From Saprospiraceae bacterium (lineage in GTDB: Bacteria; Bacteroidota; Bacteroidia; Chitinophagales; Saprospiraceae): DNA of 64,000 nucleotides. Positions 55,073 to 64,000 of this stretch are shown piece by piece; position 1 is the stretch's first letter; each line of letters starts with the position of its first letter. A program made the translations under genes and the position numbers. Location of the stretch: the NCBI GenBank assembly GCA_016718205.1, contig JADKEB010000036.1, positions 156,923 to 220,922 of the forward strand. The letters are read 5' to 3'. The notes beneath the pieces were generated by a model. That model did no database searches. It saw nothing but the letters and a program-made list of their open reading frames with translations, and was not told the origin of the DNA.

Positions 55073-56437
55073 TTAAGCGGGTTGTAGTGCTTCGATTTCA
55101 GCAAGATTAGCATGTAATTGTTCATCCGACATGTGGTGATTGTGCAGTTTGCCCGCAAAGTAATCATCATACGCCTGAAGATCAAAAAACCCATGTCCGC
55201 ATAAATTGAACAGGATTGTTTCTGATTTTCCTTCACTTTTGCATCTTTCAGCCTCCTTGATCACCTGATAGATCGCATGAGTGGCTTCCGGTGCCGGCAA
55301 GATGCCTTCAGCTTTTGCAAAAGTAAGTCCGGCGGCAAAACACTCCAATTGCTGAGCAGCAACAGCTTCGATCAATCCATCTTTAAGTAGCTGACTGCAC
55401 AATACACTGGCACCATGATATCTCAAGCCTCCGGCGTGAATCGCCTCCGGCATAAAGTTGTGTCCAAGGGTGTACATGGGCAACAAAGGTGTATAACCAG
55501 CCGTATCACCAAAGTCGTACTTGAATACTCCTTTTGTCAATTTTGGACATGATGCCGGTTCTACTGCTATACAGCGTATATTTTTTCCTTCTGAAAAGTT
55601 GTATCTCAGGAACGGAAAACTTATACCTGCAAAGTTGCTTCCGCCGCCCAGGGGAGCGATGACAATATCTGGAAAATCTCCCGCCATTTCCATCTGTGTA
55701 ATACATTCCTGACCTATGATCGTCTGGTGCATCAGGACGTGATTGAGCACACTACCTAAGGCATACTTGGTATCGCCACTTTGTGCAGCTATTTCGATGG
55801 CTTCTGATATAGCTATACCAAGGCTTCCGTTAGAATTTGGATCTGCCTGAAGTATAGCTTTTCCTGCATTGGTATTTTGTGAAGGTGACGAAAATATATT
55901 GGCTCCAAATGCCTTCATAATCATCTTACGGTAAGGTTTCTGGTCAAAACTGATTTTGACCATATACACATCGCATTCTAAGCCAAATTGCTGGCAAGCA
56001 AAACTCAAGGCAGTACCCCATTGGCCAGCTCCGGTTTCAGTAGCTATTTTTTTGACTCCTTCTTGTTTGCTGTAATATGCCTGTGGTACGGCAGTATTGG
56101 GCTTATGTGAGCCACTTGGACTTGTGCCTTCGTATTTATAATAAATTTTGGCAGGAGTGTCCAATACTTTTTCAAGAGCAGTGGCGCGCACCAAAGGTGT
56201 AGGTCTCCACAGTTTGTAGATATCTGACACCTGATCCGGAATCTCATGATATCTTTCAGGACTTACCTCTTGTTTTATCAGCTCCATAGGAAACAAAGGT
56301 GCCAGGTCTTCAGGTCCAACGGGTTGTTTTGTACCGGGATGAAGCGGAGGCAGTGGTTTGTTTGGCATGTCGGCAATGATATTATACCAATGCGTAGGCA
56401 TCTGAGATTCAGACAGATATATTTTTTTGTCCATCAA
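55073..56437 (-). CDS. TrpB2-type tryptophan synthase beta chain-like enzyme
   Basis: A 454-residue PLP enzyme. The PLP-binding Lys is in SGSHKPNTA, the phosphate-binding loop in LGGGSNFAG, and the residues around ETGAGQWG match the TrpB active site. The longer N-terminus and total length are typical of the TrpB2 subgroup, which works without a TrpA partner and joins indole (or a related substrate) to serine. It is monocistronic. Confidence 0.9.
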   Translation of the reverse strand: MMDKKIYLSESQMPTHWYNIIADMPNKPLPPLHPGTKQPVGPEDLAPLFPMELIKQEVSPERYHEIPDQVSDIYKLWRPTPLVRATALEKVLDTPAKIYYKYEGTSPSGSHKPNTAVPQAYYSKQEGVKKIATETGAGQWGTALSFACQQFGLECDVYMVKISFDQKPYRKMIMKAFGANIFSSPSQNTNAGKAILQADPNSNGSLGIAISEAIEIAAQSGDTKYALGSVLNHVLMHQTIIGQECITQMEMAGDFPDIVIAPLGGGSNFAGISFPFLRYNFSEGKNIRCIAVEPASCPKLTKGVFKYDFGDTAGYTPLLPMYTLGHNFMPEAIHAGGLRYHGASVLCSQLLKDGLIEAVAAQQLECFAAGLTFAKAEGILPAPEATHAIYQVIKEAERCKSEGKSETILFNLCGHGFFDLQAYDDYFAGKLHNHHMSDEQLHANLAEIEALQPA

Positions 56438-56541
56438 TAGTAAGATTTTATATTAAAGAAATGAAATGTACACTATTGACTAATCAAAAAACATACCATA
56501 TTCCGAAAGTTGTATTGACTCATTTTCAGTGCGCTCTCAGA

Positions 56542-56633
56542 TTGTTCATCGTTCAGAACTTGTGCAGCTTTAGCGGCATTGTTCATCGCTCAGAAAGCTT
56601 TGTGCAGCTTTAGCGGCATTGTTCATCGTTCAA
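56542..56633. repeat. Short tandem repeat, about 38 bp unit
   Basis: TTGTTCATCGTTCAGAAC, then TTGTGCAGCTTTAGCGGCA, occurs twice with small changes, and a third unit is started. It runs straight into the 194-bp direct repeat. Confidence 0.65.
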
Positions 56634-56873
56634 TTTTGGCACTATTTTTGGTCTAACATACATTGAAATTGCTAAGGTGTAAAATAGGTGGAAGATTAGA
56701 AAGATAATAAACAGACACATCAAGACAAGTTGAGATAGATTGATATCCCCATATTGGTGATTGGCTTTGCTATTAATATTTCTTCTCATCCATGTATTTT
56801 GATCCAAGGTATGTACGAACTGTAAACATATAATCCAGTGAGGTATGAACACTATCATTTTCGTTTGAAGCAT
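56610..56873 (-). CDS. Possible small membrane protein within the duplicated segment
   Basis: An 87-codon frame with one strong membrane helix (LVLMCLFIIFLIFHLFY). Most of it lies within the 194-bp repeat. The second repeat copy keeps the helix-coding frame (same residues up to AISIY, then a different tail) but has a one-base difference before it. This could be a real small gene that was duplicated, or chance openness on the non-coding strand of a duplicated leader. Confidence 0.3.
   Translation of the reverse strand: MLQTKMIVFIPHWIICLQFVHTLDQNTWMRRNINSKANHQYGDINLSQLVLMCLFIIFLIFHLFYTLAISMYVRPKIVPKLNDEQCR
56626..56819. repeat. 194-bp direct repeat, copy 1
   Basis: Starts TCGTTCAATTTTGGCAC and ends GTATGTACGAA. 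It is about 90% identical to 60013-60207 and lies upstream of the first peptidase/lipoprotein group, 138 bp before the lipoprotein ATG. Confidence 0.8.
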
Positions 56874-56956
56874 ATCATCCTCCCTATTGATAAATCAAAT
56901 GTTAAACTTTATTCAAGTATCTAATAAATCTATAATCTTTAAAATCACATAATTTT

Positions 56957-58098
56957 ATGAAAACCAATAGAAGAATCAAAGGGTTATACACCATCCATTT
57001 TATCATTTTATCATTGCTGATGTCTGTCATCATCATCTCGTGTGGAGGATGTAAGGGGAGCAAGGTGGTCACACAGGCTAGTTCAAATCCACAGACTGAG
57101 AATAATAGTGGGAATGATGAAAAAAAAGACCTACAAAATTCTCAGACAATAAATGATTATCCTTACAAAGAAAACAATACTACTTATTTAAATGATACAA
57201 CAATGATAATCGGTGGAATCAAAATCGTCACAACACGAAATACTTCCAAATTAATTTTCCCAAATGGAAAAGTTATTACAAAAAATGACTATCCCATTAC
57301 AAAAGATTTACCGGATAAACTCAAAAAAGATCATGAATATAAGTCAGATGGTTACATTGATTTAACAAAACTTGAAAGAAGTAAAAAACGAAGTTTGTTG
57401 GCTAATATGGATGGTTATAAAGAAAAAGACATTGATAATTATGTGGAAGCAGATATATCCTTTAATACGTATGGATTACACGCTACATTAGAAGAAAGAG
57501 TGTATTTAATTACAGATCTTCAAATATGGAGAAAAATTATAATAAGTGAAGATGATATTCGATGGGAGATCGTCGGACAGATAGGGGCCATGGAGATTTA
57601 TGATAAAATTGGAGATAAATTGTACGACATCAAATTGGATAAATTTGGTTGCGAACAACTGTATCACTCTGATAAAACATATCATCATCAATACCGATGG
57701 ACACGATGATAGTGATAAAAACATGGTCAATCGAGGAGCTATTTCGATTTGGAGCTATGATAATCCCTAAGATGATTGATTTCGTATATCATAATAAAGA
57801 TTGTGTTCAACGTTATTTTGATTGTTACCAAAATCATATATTATTAAAAGCAAATAAAAAAGATACAGATTCAATATTTGCAATGAATATTCTTATAAAT
57901 CAAAAAAAAGTAACAACTTTATCTTATGCAAGTACAGAAAATACTAAATATAGGATTATACACGATGGTTCATTTTTATTTGAAGATGGTAGTATATTCA
58001 AAGAAGGCTCAAAAGGTTTCAATCCATATAGTTTTGAACAATGGAATAAGTATGTAGATAAGAAATGGAAAGAAAAATACATAAATAATGAAGACTAA
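56957..58098 (+). CDS. Lipoprotein with two frame breaks
   Basis: The gene starts at ATG 56957 with a lipoprotein signal (SVIIISCGG, Cys at residue 29) and runs 250 residues in the first frame. Near 57645 the sense moves to another frame (CITLIKHIIIINTDGHDDSD, then ISIWSYDNP to 57769), and then to the frame ending at 58098 (KMIDFVYHNKDC...). Read together they give one protein of about 380 residues. I know no family. It directly precedes the M23 peptidase gene (32 bp gap), so it may be its lipoprotein partner. The breaks could be errors or decay. Confidence 0.55.
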
Positions 58099-58130
58099 AT
58101 ACATTTTATAAACAATAAAAATAAAATACA

Positions 58131-59715
58131 ATGAAATATAAAATAATCGTTGCCTTTCTATTGGCGACAGTGTATAGTTATGCACAAAAATGATTTGGTA
58201 AGATATAGACCATGTACATCGGGGTGTGGGCCAAATGACTATGGGGTCATCAATACATTTGCAACTCAAGGATGTCCTTTCTGATTATGGAGTTAGGAAC
58301 CTTCATGGACAACCGGGATCAAAGTTTCATCAAGCTATTGATTATTCTGTTTATGGAATTGAAGACGAGGGATATGCCATAGTTGCAGTAAAAGGAGGAA
58401 CTGTCTCTGATATAAATGGGAATAGAGCTTACAAAGGTATTACGGTGGGCAACTACAGGTATACCCATATATTTAAAAGTTCAGTACCAAAGGATGGAGA
58501 ATTTGAGAAAAGTGGTAAGTTTATACTTAAACAAGTTGAAAAAGTAAATGGTAAAGATACATATTGGTCCATTATAGATTTAGAACATTGCAGGGCATTT
58601 TGTGAAGAAAGTGGAAGGACAGTGGAGATAAATGGTTTTTGTGGAAATTCTATTTCTACTGTTAATTGGGTAGAAGAAGGATGGGATATAGCCCCAATAG
58701 GAGGATCAGGCGGCTTCCCTACACATTTGCATCTGGAACGAAGTAGCAGTGGGAAGAAACATGACCCAAACCAAAATGTTCAGCATATAAGCCAGGATTT
58801 TGGTATTGAATTGACCACAAAAGATAATGCCAATATCACCATAAAATATCCAGGCACATACAGGAACGCAATAAGACTTAGAGCGACTATGAAGGGTGGA
58901 ATACCTGTTGGAAGTGATAGATTTTCAAATGTCACTATGAATCTGGATAAAGCGGACATTTTGCTCCAAAGAGATGGCAGCAATGATTATGAGCATATTG
59001 TAGGTTATGAAGGGTCTGATAAGACTAAGATTGAGTCCAAACTTTGGCTTGGTGCCAATTATAATACTTCAATTACTCCTTCAGACTGGGATGATAGGCC
59101 TTATGGCAGTTGGACTCAAACTGGAACATATCCTTATGCCCATAGTAGTCCAGACAAAATTTACGATGATTATTTTTTCTCGGATTTTTATACAAGAATT
59201 GACAAAACTGATTTTAAAAAACTAACCGATCTACCTACAAATGCAAGGTATAATGATAGGAAATATATATTAAAACCTACTATTACAAATGTCAGGGATG
59301 TTTTATACACAGTGGCTGGTTTTAATATCACCTTCGACAACTTCAAACCATACCTTTCACGTATAACGGTTAACGCAAATGGCGGTACACTTTACGAAGT
59401 AGAAAGAAGTGGAAATGAAGGTGAAGTTGCAACACTAGATGATGGTCGTGTTTCCAATAATATATGGGACTACCCACTGCGCAATCCTACTTGGCCAAGT
59501 TTGCAGCAACTAAATATCATAGCAGTACGTCCGAACCCATGCAATCTATGGAAGCCGCACATAGAATTAAAGGATCAGCACAACCATTTTCAAACTATAG
59601 AGACATGAATTCTTCATCTGATAGTATGACATGGCAGTATCCATTTAGTGTATTTGCCAGCTTGGACACCTGTATCGAAGTGCGATTCAAAGGTAAGGAT
59701 AATAGTGAGGGGTGA
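58131..59715 (+). CDS. Secreted M23 (LytM-like) peptidase, frame broken
   Basis: ATG 58131 opens a signal peptide (MKYKIIVAFLLATVYSYAQ) that hits a stop at 58191. The next frame reads RPCTSGCGPNDYGVINTF, and from about 58280 a third frame carries the peptidase: FHQAIDYS (HxxxD zinc ligands) near 58330 and THLHLE (HxH) near 58724. Such enzymes cut peptidoglycan cross-bridges or elastin-like peptides. The long frame ends at 59608, but an overlapping frame ending at 59715 (EVRFKGKDNSEG) looks like the natural C-terminus. At least two, perhaps three, single-base breaks are needed. It follows a lipoprotein gene and precedes repeat copy 2. Confidence 0.65.
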
Positions 59716-59718
59716 CCC

Positions 59719-60010
59719 ATTCATTTACTCATTCGGTCATTCAAATCATCAGAGTTATTCAAATCATCCAGACAAGCGAAGCGAAGTGACGCTTTAGTGT
59801 TAATATTCGTTTTGCCATATTCAACCCCACGCTTGAGTCATGCCTTGACTTGATAGACTGTGGCAAGCACTGACCACTTAAAGGCAATCCTGCCCGCCAT
59901 TCAATCATTCAATCATTCAATCATTCAATCATTTACTCATTTACTCATTTATTTTATTTACTCATTTATTTTATTTACTCATTTACTCATTCGGTCATTC
60001 AAATCATTCA
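59719..60010. repeat. Low-complexity CATTCAAT / CATTTACT array
   Basis: Short units (ATTCAATC, ATTTACTC, TTATTTTA) recur many times, densest at 59885-60010. The stretch also holds the AAGCGAAG motif and a CTTGAGTCATGCCTTGAC piece. No gene is seen. It leads into repeat copy 2. Confidence 0.7.
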
Positions 60011-60012
60011 GA

Positions 60013-60207
60013 TCGTTCAATTTTGGCACAGTTTTTAGTCTATCATAAATTGAAATTGCTAAGGTGTAAAATAGGTGGAAGATGAGAAAGATAATAAACA
60101 GACACATCAAGACAAGTTGAGATAGATTGATATCCCCATTTTGGGTGATTGGCCTTGCTATTAATATTTCTTCTCATCCATGTATTTTTATCTCAAGTAG
60201 GTACGAA
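60013..60207. repeat. 194-bp direct repeat, copy 2
   Basis: The second copy of 56626-56819 is in the same orientation and ends about 70 bp before the metallopeptidase ATG at 60276. The shared position in front of each peptidase group suggests a duplicated upstream region or the trace of a unit duplication. Confidence 0.8.
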
Positions 60208-60275
60208 TTAAATCATTCAATACAGAAATTATTATGAACTATAAAATACACAACTATTTATCCAGGTTTACAAAA

Positions 60276-61997
60276 ATGAAAAGATCACTTTTTCGACCTA
60301 TAGTATTCATTTTTTTCTTGCTAGGATTTTCACAATCATTTCTTACCGCACAAGATCACCGACCAACATCACCCTCCGGAGTACTACTCAACTCACCGGA
60401 ACCCATCTGTGCTGCTAAAGACTATTTGTTCAAAATAGATACTTCTTATTATCCTGATGGCTCTGTGATCTACGTATGTGACAGACAGGATAGTATTACT
60501 GTTGTGTTTAAGGATACAAAACAGATTATCTTTGGAGATACAAGCCGTATCAAATCTTATCCAGTCATACAAGGTGCAACTGATACAAGTACCACAGACC
60601 AATATTTCAGTGTATGGCCTCAGAATTTTAATAATAAAGGAGTAGCTGAAGTGGAAGTAGAAATTGAAGAAAAGCCATCGAATAAAAAAAGCACCATTAA
60701 ACTGATTGTAGAAAAGGCTGGCCCAAAAATAAAGATCGATAATCCAGGTAGCTACGGAGTAGGGGCTTATGCCTTTGATGATCATCAGTATAACTATCCA
60801 GGCAAATCCATAATACCATCAAAACTTATCATAGCCAATAAAAGTGATAATGTGAAGCTGGATTTAAAGTCGAGAGATGCAAATAAAATACTTGCGAAAA
60901 ATAAGTTTCATGACTACCTGACTCCTGATAGCCTCGGATATAGCTCAAGCGGAAATATACTTCCGATCAGCCACAATTTACCCAAATTGTCAATGAATGA
61001 TGTACCTGTACAGCTATGTGGTAATACCATCCTCGACGTAGACATCAGGCCTGAGAGACAGGTGTCACTGGCTTACTTTACCTTATGCCACAAGTCTGAT
61101 GACACGCCGAACTATTGCATAGATAAAAATGGCAATGGCATCCCTTATGAGCCCGCAGACTCGATGCACATCTATGGTGGATATATGCCGGATTGTGTGA
61201 CACTGATTACAAGTGCTGGCCATACATGTATAAAAAGAGGAAGTGATGGAATCCTTACTTTCCATAAAGATATAAATTATTGGTCTCAAAAGACCAATAA
61301 TAGCTCCAGAGCTAGTGATAGAATTATTTCAGATCCAGTTTTGGAAATAACAATAGTTGCACCAAGTATAGATACATCACAAACGATCAAATATTTTTGT
61401 AATTGCAGGCCTCCAAAATTAGCTCTCTCATGTCCAACATCATCCCCCAACCTCTCTGCTCAATTATCCAACATTAATCAAATTTATCAAAAGGCTGGTT
61501 TAACATTTACAATAAACAATCTTGGAAATTTGGAATTACCCTGGGATGTACCAGCTAATAATATAACAAATTACTCCTTAGACACTATTGATTATCGGTT
61601 TCTAATTGAAGATGTAGCTAAAAAATTTTTAAAGAATAACACTCAATATAAGGGTGTAATATTAGCAACTCAATTTAATGCTACTATTGATGCAAATGGG
61701 AAAACAAACCAAAAACAAGGAGATGCAAAGGTAGGACAAAAAATTGTATTCATTGATTCTAAAAACCATAACGACAGAACCTTTGCTCACGAATTAGGTC
61801 ACGGCCTATTCGGCTTTGGCCATCCTGATGATACTTCTTCAGGGTATGATAAAATTAATCCACCAGTTACATCAGATGATGATAATTTTATGAATTCCGG
61901 ACCTTACAACAAGTCACTTACAATGCCGGACATCAAAGATTGGCGCATCCGAAAGTATCAGTGGAGGTCTATCCATAGAAATAATATATTTAGATAA
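60276..61997 (+). CDS. Secreted zinc metallopeptidase, HELGH type
   Basis: 573 residues from ATG 60276 (MKRSLFRPIVFIFFLL, cleavage near FLTAQ). Residues 30-440 are beta-rich and unrecognised. The C-terminal 80 residues carry AHELGHGLFGFGHPDD (two zinc His and the catalytic Glu, and a third His after a spacing one residue longer than the metzincin rule), NFMNSG resembling a Met-turn, and WRIRKYQWRSIH. The same HELGHG...KYQW..IH layout is familiar from Bacteroidota exported proteins linked to polymorphic toxins. It is followed 32 bp later by a lipoprotein gene. Confidence 0.75.
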   Translation: MKRSLFRPIVFIFFLLGFSQSFLTAQDHRPTSPSGVLLNSPEPICAAKDYLFKIDTSYYPDGSVIYVCDRQDSITVVFKDTKQIIFGDTSRIKSYPVIQGATDTSTTDQYFSVWPQNFNNKGVAEVEVEIEEKPSNKKSTIKLIVEKAGPKIKIDNPGSYGVGAYAFDDHQYNYPGKSIIPSKLIIANKSDNVKLDLKSRDANKILAKNKFHDYLTPDSLGYSSSGNILPISHNLPKLSMNDVPVQLCGNTILDVDIRPERQVSLAYFTLCHKSDDTPNYCIDKNGNGIPYEPADSMHIYGGYMPDCVTLITSAGHTCIKRGSDGILTFHKDINYWSQKTNNSSRASDRIISDPVLEITIVAPSIDTSQTIKYFCNCRPPKLALSCPTSSPNLSAQLSNINQIYQKAGLTFTINNLGNLELPWDVPANNITNYSLDTIDYRFLIEDVAKKFLKNNTQYKGVILATQFNATIDANGKTNQKQGDAKVGQKIVFIDSKNHNDRTFAHELGHGLFGFGHPDDTSSGYDKINPPVTSDDDNFMNSGPYNKSLTMPDIKDWRIRKYQWRSIHRNNIFR

Positions 61998-62029
61998 AAA
62001 AATAAATAATTTAGAATAATCATAATAAA

Positions 62030-62715
62030 ATGAAAAAGGAAATTTTTTTATAATAATGATAGTGATTTTTTTATTAAATGCAAGGTGTCAAAAGATACTA
62101 TTATAATAAAATCAAAAGACTCAATTTTGGAAAAGAAATTATATCAATTAATTCTATTTCAGACACATTCTCCATAAATTGTTATAGCAAAAGAGTTTTA
62201 ATAGATAAGACTAAGTATACCACAGATTATTTTGAATATATGGATATTACTAATTGTCTTTCTGATATGGCATTTCAAGGAGATACAAATGCAATATCAG
62301 CTATTATCAAACATGTTAATCACAAAAACTTTATGGGATATAAAAGATTTGCAGCTTCACCACGCGGCAAACGCCTGTTCGAGCATATCCTTTACAATAT
62401 AGCCTCAGAAATCTATTGTGGCAATCCGTATGCTGACGAAACAATGGGTAATGAGGGAATCTCACCAGGGATGGATGAATTGATGGAAATGGTAAAACAT
62501 TGGCCACCAGAAGAAGATCAGTTGAGAGAAATTTTTACTGAAAAAGTCAAATCTGAAAGGAATGAAAAATATACACATCTTATGACAATAGATGAAAGAG
62601 GTTTTCCCAAATGGGAAGCATGTCGCTATGTTCAGTACCTATTGCGAATTACTGGATTATCAAAGTCGCCTATGAAGGTGGCTTGCTGGAACTCAAAGAT
62701 TTTGGGGAACGGTAG
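62030..62715 (+). CDS. Cassette lipoprotein A, several frame breaks
   Basis: The ATG at 62030 gives a lipoprotein signal (IMIVIFLLNARCQK) once the T7 run after GGAAA is read as T8. Two A4 runs nearby read as A5, and a T4 run at about 62600 read as T5, join the frames to a protein of about 230 residues ending LKDFGER at 62715. The longest single frame is 62078-62722. The corrected protein is clearly paralogous to 63017-63709, sharing DTFSI, AIS..., PRGKRLFEHILYN, SEIYCGNP and VAYEGGLLELKDFG. Family unknown. Its place directly after the metallopeptidase suggests a partner or immunity role, which is inference. Confidence 0.55.
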
Positions 62716-62785
62716 TTTTTAATTATATACCATGACAAATTTCAGAAAATGAACGCAGTACATAAATATACCAAACATCTAACTT

Positions 62786-63005
62786 AAATTAGGCCACGCC
62801 TTGTTTGGTTTGGACATCCAGATGACGGCTGGTCAGATTTTGACAATATGAAAACACCGAAACAGGTGATGTGTATAACTTTATGAATTCAGGATACTAC
62901 TATGACCCAACTAGACCGTCGCCAATAACGTCACCCACAATTACCCAATGGCGCATCCGAAAGTATCAATGGAGGAAGATACATAAAAGTGAAATTTTTA
63001 AATAA
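62786..63005 (+). pseudogene. Decayed C-terminus of the metallopeptidase
   Basis: The sequence begins in the middle of the zinc motif (LGHALFG, HPDDGWSDFDN), continues NFMNSGYYYDP and ends WRIRKYQWRKIHKSEIFK before TAA 63003-63005. The catalytic HE of the motif is replaced, there is no 5' part, and two frame shifts are needed. It is a duplicate of the last 70 codons of 60276-61997 and again sits directly (11 bp) before a lipoprotein gene. Confidence 0.8.
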
Positions 63006-63016
63006 CAAAAAGTAAA

Positions 63017-63709
63017 ATGATGAAAACAATCCAAATAATAATGCTCGTAATTTTAGTAATAAGTTGCAGGAGCTATAAAAACAATCTTCCGAAGTCTAAC
63101 ATAATAGTAAAAAATACAGATACTATTGATAATCTTAATAAAGTAATTCAGGATACATTTTCTTTGATTGTAGATAACAAAAAAATAAGTGTTGATTTTA
63201 ACAATTTTAATTTTGATCAATATACAGAAATGGGCGTTTTTAGTGTTTTGGGTGATGATGCTTATATTGGAGATAGCCAGCAATATCAAGATTAGTCAAA
63301 CTTATTAATGTTAAAAATTTTAGAATTTATGATTATGTATCTACTCCACGCGGCAAACGCCTGTTCGAGCACATCCTCTACAACATAGCCTCAGAAATCT
63401 ATTGTGGCAATCCGTGGGCAGATCCATACCCTGATTATGTAGATGAAGCCATATCACCTGGTTTTATGACTTTGATTGACATGATTGATACAATAAATGG
63501 AGAGACATATGGATTTAGAGACGTATTAGATTTTACAGTAGAAGAACGTAATGCTCTTGACTCAAAATATAAACACCTATATCGAAAGAAGGATGGTACT
63601 TATCTTGAAATATGTCCCGGATCTCTTCAAGTATGTAATGATTATTGGCAAATAAGAGTTGCTTACGAACGTGGGTTGATAGTACTCAAAGATTTTGGGG
63701 GGGCAATAG
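63017..63709 (+). CDS. Cassette lipoprotein B, frame breaks
   Basis: The ATG at 63017 opens a lipoprotein (MLVILVISCRSYK). The frame breaks near 63275, where one missing C would give GDSPAIS like the AIS of lipoprotein A. It resumes in the frame that holds PRGKRLFEHILYN, SEIYCGNP and VAYERGLIVLKDFG. A G7 run at 63697-63703 read as G6 gives DFGGQ and a stop at 63707-63709, matching the end of paralogue A; the present frame instead runs on to 63789 with unrelated residues. Corrected length is about 230 residues. Function unknown; likely partner of the duplicated peptidase cassette. Confidence 0.6.
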
Positions 63710-63884
63710 TTGTATTCATTGGGCGCAAATTCAATTGCTTTCGAAACGGATTGATTAATATTTTTCTTAGTTGTAAAAGAAAAAAATAGATAATTTAAAT
63801 ATCAACAAAAATTGACCCTTAGTCTGGATTAAAAAACATTAAAAAACTCAAAAAAATTATCACAAAATTAAATGAATTTTAATC

Positions 63885-64000
63885 ATGAATAATTTAAATT
63901 CTATTATTAAAACCTGTAGTACTTTTTGTATGTTACTATGGAGTGCTTTTGCATTTGCACAATCCAGTAATGTGATACAATACATTACATATCCGGCTCA
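63885..64000 (+). CDS. Start of a secreted protein (partial)
   Basis: The ATG at 63885 opens a frame to the window's end. It encodes a signal peptide (TFCMLLWSAFAFAQ) and the first residues of a mature protein (SSNVIQYITYPA). Too short to assign. It continues the string of exported proteins on this strand. Confidence 0.6.
   Translation, partial: MNNLNSIIKTCSTFCMLLWSAFAFAQSSNVIQYITYPA

Noticed and set aside
59885..60010. Repeated CATTCAAT/CATTTACT units as a CRISPR or origin iteron array
   Set aside because: Units are too short and irregular, there are no unique spacers, and no replication or Cas gene is near.
62078..62722. The 214-codon single frame taken as the full gene
   Set aside because: The paralogue at 63017 and the hidden lipoprotein signal show that both ends of the true protein are in other frames.
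63710..63789. C-terminal extension IVVFIGRKFNCF of lipoprotein B
   Set aside because: It arises only from reading the G7 tract; the corrected frame stops at 63709 like its paralogue.

Overview
The window looks like the chromosome of a Bacteroidota bacterium, most likely of the Saprospiria/Saprospiraceae type. The DNA is AT-rich. Several promoters carry the Bacteroidota -7 element (TAnnTTTG). The proteins include type A and type B Por/type IX secretion (T9SS) sorting domains, SprB repeats, an HmuY/TonB-receptor pair, a family 10-like glycosylhydrolase, DUF6029, Omp28-like and propeller-type histidine kinase proteins. No rRNA, tRNA, CRISPR array, prophage or intact transposase was seen. The genus cannot be named from this sequence alone.

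Layout. 0-3.3 kb: end of a sodium/solute symporter, a lipoprotein form of L-rhamnose mutarotase and a sulfatase with a broken frame, suggesting use of sulfated deoxy-sugar polysaccharides. 3.7-8.9 kb: an HmuY-like lipoprotein, its TonB-dependent receptor and a TlpA-like thioredoxin protein. 9.6-13.8 kb: purU, a 3'-truncated metallophosphoesterase and a Pit phosphate transporter. 14-26.3 kb: a surface-protein locus (SBBP/Ig-like type B T9SS protein, DUF6252-like lipoprotein, collagen-like/YadA-head-like fibre protein, type A T9SS protein) next to a propeller histidine kinase and a NarL-type response regulator. Three of its promoters carry the same palindrome at the same distance from the -7 element. 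27-32 kb: a porin, a candidate small RNA, an ammonium transporter with a one-base frame break and a GHL10-type hydrolase. 32.4-36.7 kb: a type IIG restriction-modification enzyme cut in two by one in-frame stop. 37-46.3 kb: a porin O/P, propeller-SprB-OmpA protein and endonuclease operon, a VWA protein, dapF, an HtrA protease, mgsA and an abundant-looking small lipoprotein. 47-56.4 kb: nucleotidyltransferase, DUF2905, AlkD-like, YciI-like, Omp28-like, DUF6029 and a TrpB2-type synthase.

56.5-64 kb is the most unusual part. Two 194-195 bp direct repeats each precede a group of secreted-peptidase and lipoprotein genes: an M23 (LytM) peptidase with a lipoprotein, then a zinc metallopeptidase (HELGH) with a downstream lipoprotein. 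The second pair is repeated in tandem as a decayed peptidase C-terminus followed by a paralogous lipoprotein. This resembles toxin/immunity cassette duplication, although many frame breaks (most in homopolymers) mean decay and sequencing error must both be considered.

Throughout, intergenic spaces carry short non-autonomous inverted-repeat elements (MITE-like). At least five families are visible, two with recognisable target duplications (TTA, and about 7-8 bp). Several sit directly against stop codons or cut genes.
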